From Castanea sativa (Eukaryota; Streptophyta; Magnoliopsida; Fagales; Fagaceae), in NCBI RefSeq assembly GCF_040712315.1, contig NC_134013.1, forward strand, positions 44,599,501-44,663,500: a stretch of DNA of 64,000 nt. The letters run 5' to 3'. Of the stretch, positions 57,927 to 64,000 are shown piece after piece; position 1 is the stretch's first letter; every line of letters begins with the position of its first letter. The notes under the pieces are model-generated. The model was not told the DNA's origin. It did no database searches and saw only the letters and a program-made list of their open reading frames with translations. The position numbers and the translations under genes are program-made.

Positions 57927-58917
57927 CTACGCTATGAAACGAGCTATGTAATTGACTTTGCCTAAGAAGCTGTGAATCTGTTTCTTGGTTTGCAGTGTCA
58001 GCATGTCCCGGATAGCTTGGAATTTTGCTGGGTCCACTTCAATTCCTCTTTGGTTGAATATAAAGCCGAGCAATTTCCCTGAACTAGCTCTGAAGACGCA
58101 CTTGTTAGGATTTAGTCTCAATTTGTACTTGATAAGGCACTTGAACAGCTTTCTCAATTCTATCAAATGATCCTTGGAAGTGCAAGATTCAACAATCATA
58201 TCATCTATGCAGACTTCAATCTCTTTATGCATCATATCATGGAACAAGGTTACCATGGCTCGTTGGTAAATAGCATCGGCGTTCTTTAAGCCAAACAGCA
58301 TGACATCATACGCATAGGTTACCCAATGAGTGGTGAATGCTATCTTAGCTTGGTCTTCCTCGGCCATCTTGATCTGATTATAACCCGAGAATCCATCCAT
58401 AAAGGAGAAGAACATGTTGGTAGTGATATTATTGATCAATGTATCAATATACGGCAATAGGAAATTGTCCTTAGGGCTGGCAGATTTCAAAATGATCTCA
58501 GATTTTATCCTTCGAAGGGCTTGCCACACTGGAGGGCATTCTGGCTTAACTGGAATTTTGTGCATGACAATCTCCGTATCTAACCCTAGCATATCTTGGT
58601 AGGACCAAGCAAATATCTCTTTGAACTCTTTGAGTGGCGCTATTAGCTTAGGGTTCATGTCTTTAGGAAAGTTCACCCCAATCTTGACGGGTTTTTCATT
58701 CTCGCCTTCGTTGGCAAGGTTAATCACTTCAATTTCTTCTATGTTGGGCTTAGACCCCTTATATTCTCTGTTTAAAGCTTGCAAAATATCACGAGGTAAA
58801 TTCAGAATCTCCTTTAATCCTTCAACATCATGATCCAACTCTATTGTCTTATTCACATCATCAATATCCTCGTTATGGTAACAAGATGATGTACCCACTT
58901 GGGAATTAGAATAGATC
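57927..58917 (-). pseudogene. Element E reverse transcriptase with fingers deletion
   Basis: One open frame gives EGLKEILNLPRDILQALNRE, EIFAWSYQDMLGLDTEIVMH, then ALRRIKSEIILK directly followed by SASPKDNFLLPYIDTLINN. In relatives some 45-55 residues, including WVANIVPV and CVDYRDLN, lie between these, so a deletion in frame removed part of the fingers. Motif A (FSFMDGFSGYNQIKMA) and LFGLKNADAIYQRAM are present. The YVDD box reads CIDDM. The frame runs to NYIARFIA at 57927. The long open frame is a consequence of the in-frame deletion, not of function. Confidence 0.85.
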
Positions 58918-59235
58918 CTATAGAATGGAACATATACAAGAAAACATAAGACAATTTGCACACATAATCATAGGAAAGAAAATAAAGAGATAAATGCAAG
59001 AATTTCCTAAATAATACACTGGATAATTTCATTAATGGATTATAGATAAGGGGAGAACAAAGTTCATGCTTGATAATAATAAAAGGGAAATTTTTTTTTT
59101 TTGGAAATAAATTGGAAAAATGCAATCAAGGAATGTAGAAAATAGGAAATGACATGCAAAATAAACTAGATATGCTATTCCAACTCTTTCAGGCAATTAG
59201 AGAACCTAACCACACGATGATGGAACACTCCTTAC
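58918..59235 (-). other. Probable intron between protease and RT of element E
   Basis: On the minus strand the coding spacer (EEESDLTCLICLCPKEFS ... FAVALVE) ends at GTTGA|GTAAGG, and coding resumes after TTCTATAG| with IYSNSQVGTSSCYHNEDID. The 318 bp between are AT-rich with stops in all useful frames. A spliced intron between pro and RT is a known feature of Ogre elements. Exact sites are my inference. Confidence 0.55.
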
Positions 59236-60267
59236 TCAACCAGTGCAACCGCAAAGCAAGGCTCGATGGTCCAATGGTCTACTATCTCGCCTAGCACACA
59301 GGGCCTAATAGTAGAAGTCAGATCATCCCTAGGGGATATGATGGCATTCACTGAGAATTCTTTAGGACACAAGCAGATGAGACAAGTTAGATCTGATTCC
59401 TCCTCGCATGATTCCTGTGCCATTTCTGATCTGATGACCTCGGCCAAAGTCGGAAAAGTGACCCTGATGTGGGGAATGGACATCCCTTAGCCAGTGCACT
59501 TCCTTTTCTTTACTCTAAAAGCCTGGAAAAGTTCTTCATTGGAGGGATCGTAGCCTAGACTGAATCCTCCTTTGTTGTTTGGGAGTTCAATTAGAGAAGC
59601 ATTCCCATGTCCTACAGCATCGAGGCCTTAGCCTAACTAATAGCCAAATTTGAGCATCTCCTTGGCAGCCATTAAAGTAACTGAGGACCATACTGACTTG
59701 AGTTTTGAAGCTCTGAAAATCATGGAGACTAGCTCGAAACTGTGGAAAGTTTCCTCCGGGAAGGCATTAGCACTATGTAGGGGATAAAAGTCTATTTGAA
59801 GATTGTTAGGGGCTCTTTAGCCATAATAGTGATCAACTGATTCTTCAAGGGGAACTTGAGCCTCTGGTGAAGGGTAGAGGCAACTGCGCCCACAGTGTGT
59901 AGCCAAGGCCTCCCTAGAAGCATATTATATGGGGAATCCACCTTGATGACTTGGAAGATGGCCATGAAAGACCTGGGGCCAACTCCAATCATTAACTCGA
60001 TCTCACCTTGCACCACCCGGAGAATGCCATCAAAGGCTCTAATAATCATGATGATGGGGCGGATAAGAGAGGTATCCACATTCAAGCGCTCTATAGTAGA
60101 CATCGGGCAAACATTCAGGGCTAATCCATTGTTAATTAATACTCTGGAGATGATCATGTCTTCACACTTCACCATAATGTGCATGGGCAAAGTATGCTTT
60201 CTACCTTCCGGTGGTAGTCATCATCTGTAAAGGAGATTTGGTTGGTGGCCAACACCATTGAGACCAT
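59236..60267 (-). pseudogene. Element E protease and protease-RT spacer
   Basis: From 60267 the minus strand reads MVSMVLATNQISFTDDDYH, then (frame change near 60190) MPMHIMVKCEDMIISRVLIN and the active-site region VLINNGLALNVCPMST, where Asp is expected before NG. VQGEIELMIGVGPRSFMAIF and NMLLGRPWLHTVGAVASTLH follow. The spacer to 59236 includes MSIPHIRVTFPTLAEVIRSE and CPKEFSVNAIISPRDDLTST. The catalytic Asp has become Asn, so no protease activity. Confidence 0.82.
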
Positions 60268-61673
60268 TGTTGGGAAAATACATGGAAAAATACGTCTTTG
60301 TATCTTATACAAGCAGCGGAAAATTAACGGATCTACTTCATTCACAATTGATAACATGTACTATGTAAGTTTCAGAATTTAAGAACAAAAGAGTGTACCT
60401 TGGAGCGGTGAATTTCAAAATCGAAGACCAAAAGCACTTAGGAACACTTTTAATCTTCACTCTAATTCCACTAACACCCAAGATGTGTGGTCTCTCAATC
60501 AGTTTCCAAGGAGAGAATAGGAGAATGTCCAACACTCACATACAAACCATTTCATTGCTTGTATCTTCTTCATGAAAACTCTTATGAAAAAAGTCTTATG
60601 AAAACCTTAATGAAATTCTGTATATTTCTCTCCTTATATATAACTTATTATCTAATTGGGCTAGCCTTTTGGGCCAATCTAATTGGGCTCTTGTGTATGG
60701 CTTGGAGTGGGACCAAAAGGGACCAATAAGACACTAGCTCCAATGGGTTTTGGACTTTTCTGTCAACTCTTGACAAGTCCAAAGTTACCATTAACTATAT
60801 TTAGTATCACTATATAAATATATTTGCACTCTAGGCCTTATTTATAAATTATATCCAAAAACTTTATTGTATATGCAACCCCTTCATAAAATATCCGTAG
60901 TAATACAAAGTCATGAATGTAGACTACCACTTTGAAGATTACTACATCTTAATCCTTGAGTACCCGGTTTAATCCTTTAAGTTATTCATTATATATTTAT
61001 GAAATTCAATTCCATAAATATATACTCTAGTAACTCCTTACTAAAGTGGTTGGGCCTAATTCTCTGAATAACCAAACCCATTAAACTTATCTCAAGGGAA
61101 TAATTTGTATTTTCATTAAGAGACTATGAATTCTATCTTGAGAATATATGTTCCATCAACACTAAATGTGGCTACCTAACATACTAAGGTTTTGACCGTG
61201 ACTAATAGATCTCACTCCTGATATATCAAAGCAACCTACATCTCATGATCATGTCCATTATTCTCTCAGGATTAAGAGTTCATGTAAATAGAAGTCGTGA
61301 GATTTATTATTCATTTGACAGTCGTTAGGAGAATAATAAATCTCACAGCGGTCCAGTTCAATATGTCTTAACTTTTAAAACATATCAACATACCAACTAG
61401 AAATCTCCATTTTCATGATCAAGGCAAATCATTTTAGTTGATATGTTATAATTTTTGCAGTTGAAACGCCCAATTTCATCACCAACTACGAACTACATTT
61501 TGAGTTTACAAGGAACTTGTGATTTACATTTTCTGTGACTAAATCACATACAATGCATCTCATGGACTAAGATAATGTCCCATTAGTTCATTTACAGATA
61601 GTCTCATATAATTAAACAATTTAATTATTAATGACATGCCAATAAATTAGATTTTAAGGCATAAACCCCAACA
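60268..61673 (-). mobile_element. Copia-type solo LTR, copy 4
   Basis: 1406 bp, TGTTGGG at the left end and CCCCAACA at the right, flanked by perfect ACCAT duplications (60263-60267 and 61674-61678). The terminal inverted repeat TGTTGGGG/CCCCAACA is best kept here. On the minus strand TTATATATAAGGAGAG (60643-60628) is a likely TATA box about 370 bp before the LTR end, which gives the orientation. It separates gag and protease of element E. Confidence 0.92.
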
Positions 61674-61678
61674 ACCAT

Positions 61679-63338
61679 ACCCTTAAAGGAAGATTCTATG
61701 ACACCTGTAGGAACACATGTTTCTTTCAAGACTTTCAAGAGAGCCTCATGGTGGACATCGGAGGATAGCAACAGTGCTAAGATAGAAATTTGAGCTGGCG
61801 GCCTATTTAGCTGCTAAATCACACTGTATTCTAAGTTTCTGATAATTTTCAAGAATTCCTCAGCTTCTTCAGTTATAACTCTATTCCTGACGGACTCGGC
61901 TGTACTCTTGCCAATCTCTTTCCTTCTCTTTTCTAGCTCCTCGAGAGTATAGCAACAACCACTCCTAGTAAGCTTAGATAGACCTGAAGAGATATTGGAG
62001 AAGACCTCATCTTTTCCGATTCGAGTGGAGATTAAGGACACATCATATTTTCATGGGACACGATGGCAATCCTCATAAGGAAATGGCTTCGGCATGCGAA
62101 TGATAACACCCTCCTAAGTTTGCAAATTGGGTGCTATAGAGATCGTTTTCAGATTAATGACCACAGAACTTGGCAGAATGGCTTCAAAGGCTTTTAAGAC
62201 GGATACCCTAGAGATTCCTACAGTAGGCCTTGGCAAAATGAGAGGATCAAAACCTCGTATGGCAGGGACACTAGCTGTTCCCTCCTAAATTGAAGATGAA
62301 ACTGGCCCTGCGATTGCACACAATGTGAGAACTAGAGGGGTGAATCCCTCGATGATTAGCGGGGCTTGCCCTTTTCCTGAATCTGATGACTCTAAATCTG
62401 CAGGTGATTCTATGATCTCCTCAATGACTACTGAAGAAGAGGCACTAAAGTAACCTTACCAAGGCGTTTCTATAGATATTAGACCCAATCTTTCCTTGAT
62501 CCAACAGATATAGTGTTGCTGCTAGTTCCTAACTAGGTAGCTAGAGGACATAGGCTGGCTGCCATGCAATCATCTCTTCGCACAATTTCCATTTCAATCC
62601 AGATAATACCATGATTAGCTAGACTCTGAACCTGTTCTCGGAGCACTTTACAATCAAACAGGGCATGCCTGTCTCCACTGTCGCAAAATGAGTAGATTCC
62701 CCAATCAAATCCTAGGGTTCCCATACCCTGAAGATCAAGGTGGCTCTCTTGGACCAAGGATCGAAGCTAGGCCTTCCATGGCAATGACGGTGAGGAGAAA
62801 TTTGGAACCTCTTCTTCCACAAAGATGATGGCATTCGTATTCCTGATGGGTGATTATCCCTATAGGGAGCCATCTTCCTATAGAACAAGCACAAGTGCAC
62901 GCAAGGATCTTTTGTACAATCATACTTAATAAACTCTAGTGCCTTGAACTTAGGAGGCATAATGACCTGAGGGAAGTTGGTCAGACTGTCTAGATCAAAG
63001 CTTCCATGGGAGCCGGAGCCCTCTATGGTTCAAGGCTTTTCGGCTAGATTTTTCATTTGGCTCTCGACTTGGCCAATCCTAGATTCAGGGATCTTGTCCT
63101 TAGAAGGATCTGTTTCTTAGTCATTGCCCTAGAGTGGTATATTGTGGTCCTGATCCTGTTCAGGTGGGGGCTGATTTTCATTCTCGGTTCGGGGACCTCC
63201 CTGACTATGACTAGAGGAGTTCTGTCCTCTTCCTACAACCAGTTGCTGCATCATATGCATCATTTCTGCCATTTGCTCCTTCAGAAGAGCAATTTCCTGA
63301 GCATTTTTCTCATAGGGAGAAGTACCACTAGTAGACAT
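61679..63338 (-). pseudogene. Element E gag
   Basis: ATG at 63338 (MSTSGTSPYEKNAQEIALLK) starts a Gln/Met-rich N-terminus (QMAEMMHMMQQLVVGRGQ), then NFPQVIMPPKFKALEFIKYD and HLCLFYRKMAPYRDN, the start of the gag domain. Most of the capsid core between about 62870 and 62450 is missing or scrambled. The distal part is clear: YDVSLISTRIGKDEVFSNIS, SAESVRNRVITEEAEEFLKI, QISILALLLSSDVHHEALLK. These match Ogre gag/pro junction sequences. Stops and frameshifts throughout. It is separated from protease by copia-type solo LTR copy 4. Confidence 0.78.
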
Positions 63339-64000
63339 CTCTCTTATGCCAGACCTAGTGACGATGGGATAACGACGTGGTGGTAGTTTAGACTGTTTCT
63401 TTTTAGCAATCTTTTGATCCTAAGAAAGAATAAAAGGTAAAAAAAAATAGGGTGCATTTGACAATGTGGAAACACAACACCAAAATCAAGTTAGTTTATG
63501 CCCTTGTTATTTAACATGAACCTACCATTTTCAGAAAAATTTGGCTTTGCACCCTTGATTGGGTATCTATCATGGTGAGTTTCTACTATGATGCAAGATT
63601 AATGCTCAAGATTGGCAAGTAACCCAAAACTTTCATGATATGCTTGGCCATGCGAGATGGGCCCTGTTTTTTATTACATCGAAAAGAAATACTTATACAA
63701 GACTTATCTTTAAAATATTGAGTTTATCGACTCCAATAGTGGGCCTTTTACAATACAAGGAAATGTAATTACAAGGGAAAACTTAGTTCTTGACAATGTG
63801 AACTTCTCGGGGAAGCTCTTGGACATTTGGATCTCTTGGTAACTTGGACAGCATGGATCTCTTGGACCTTTGGATCTCTTGGGGGAGCCCTTGGATTCTT
63901 GACATCTAGGACCTTTTGGTAACTTGGACCTCTTGGCAATCTTTTTGGATTTTTCCTAAGAAAGCTCTTGAACTCTTGATGCTTTGGAATTCTTGATAGC
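63339..64000 (-). other. Upstream region of element E gag with a degenerate short repeat
   Basis: No coding domain recognised. From about 63800 to 63990 the plus strand repeats words such as CTTGGATCTCTTGG, GGTAACTTGGAC and CTTGGACCT in an irregular array. The 5' LTR, PBS and any ORF1 of element E are expected beyond the window. Confidence 0.55.

Larger units (their letters stand above)
42421..64000 (-). mobile_element. Element E: Ogre-like Ty3/gypsy retrotransposon (5' end beyond window)
   Basis: Minus-strand order from the right: gag (63338-61679), protease (60267-59792), spacer with a probable intron (59235-58918), RT, RNase H and integrase to the TGA at 55584-55582, then a long region with two plus-strand genes, PPT and 3' LTR. 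Motifs match the Ogre type of the Tat lineage: NMLLGRPWLHTVGAVASTLH in protease, FSFMDGFSGYNQIKMA in RT, YVVKESFSGGALILADMD in the integrase tail. Active-site changes and stops show it is dead. Later insertions: an Ogre-like solo LTR and a copia-type solo LTR. The 5' LTR and ORF1 should lie beyond 64000. Confidence 0.82.

Noticed and set aside
58853..59125. Minus-strand open frame with hydrophobic stretches between protease and RT
   Set aside because: It overlaps the probable intron; the hydrophobicity comes from T-rich sequence.

Overview
This window is nuclear DNA of a flowering plant, very probably a woody eudicot; I cannot name the species. Evidence for this: a spliced host gene of the plant AP180/PICALM clathrin-assembly family with 15 GT-AG exons, and retroelements of plant types (Tat/Ogre-like, Retand-like and Athila-like Ty3/gypsy, copia-type LTRs, an L1-type LINE with an RNase H tail, an RTE remnant, Mutator-like and hAT-like MITEs). 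There is nothing prokaryotic, no CRISPR array, and I recognised no tRNA or rRNA gene. The host gene is the only intact protein-coding gene I can support. Every transposon coding region carries stops, frameshifts or lost catalytic residues.

Layout. (1) 1-2613: plus-strand pol fragment of a Tat/Ogre-like element (C), cut inside the integrase zinc finger. (2) 2614-23325: a plus-strand Retand/Tat-like element (B) with almost all of its 5' LTR missing. Its gag is interrupted by a minus-strand Athila-like element (A, 3803-12888) and by a copia solo LTR (12931-14342). Its RNase H is interrupted by a gypsy solo LTR (16391-16922). Element A carries its own copia solo LTR (5355-6759) and a Mutator-like MITE in its primer-binding site (11354-11632), and its pol is almost wholly deleted. 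Behind B's pol lie 3' tandem repeats and an antisense gene (22198-19779). (3) 23326-29690: a 5'-truncated plus-strand LINE split by a third copia solo LTR (25931-26938). (4) 29991-37562: the host ANTH-domain gene on the minus strand, tail-to-tail with the LINE, with an RTE remnant in intron 11. (5) 37563-41767: gene upstream region, a gypsy LTR-plus-gag remnant (38582-about 39700) and a 759-bp hAT-like element (40627-41385). (6) 41768-64000: a complex Ogre-like locus. The minus-strand element E has gag, protease, a probable pro-RT intron, RT, RNase H and integrase from the right edge down to 55582. Next come two plus-strand (antisense) genes, one with a plant mobile domain and one DUF7745-like, then a PPT and a 3.06-kb LTR (42421-45476). 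That LTR is followed at once by a PBS and a third, sense-oriented plant-mobile-domain fragment (41768-42420). A fourth copia solo LTR (60268-61673) and an Ogre-like solo LTR (46954-49055) lie inside E.

How it fits together. The window records nested retrotransposition around one conserved gene. Six solo LTRs with target-site duplications show that LTR-LTR recombination has been active in removing elements. The least conventional feature is the recurring set of antisense, TATA-preceded, apparently spliced genes with plant-mobile-like domains, coiled coils and acidic tails between pol and 3' LTR of the Tat/Ogre-like elements. Extra ORFs are known in this lineage but their function is not.
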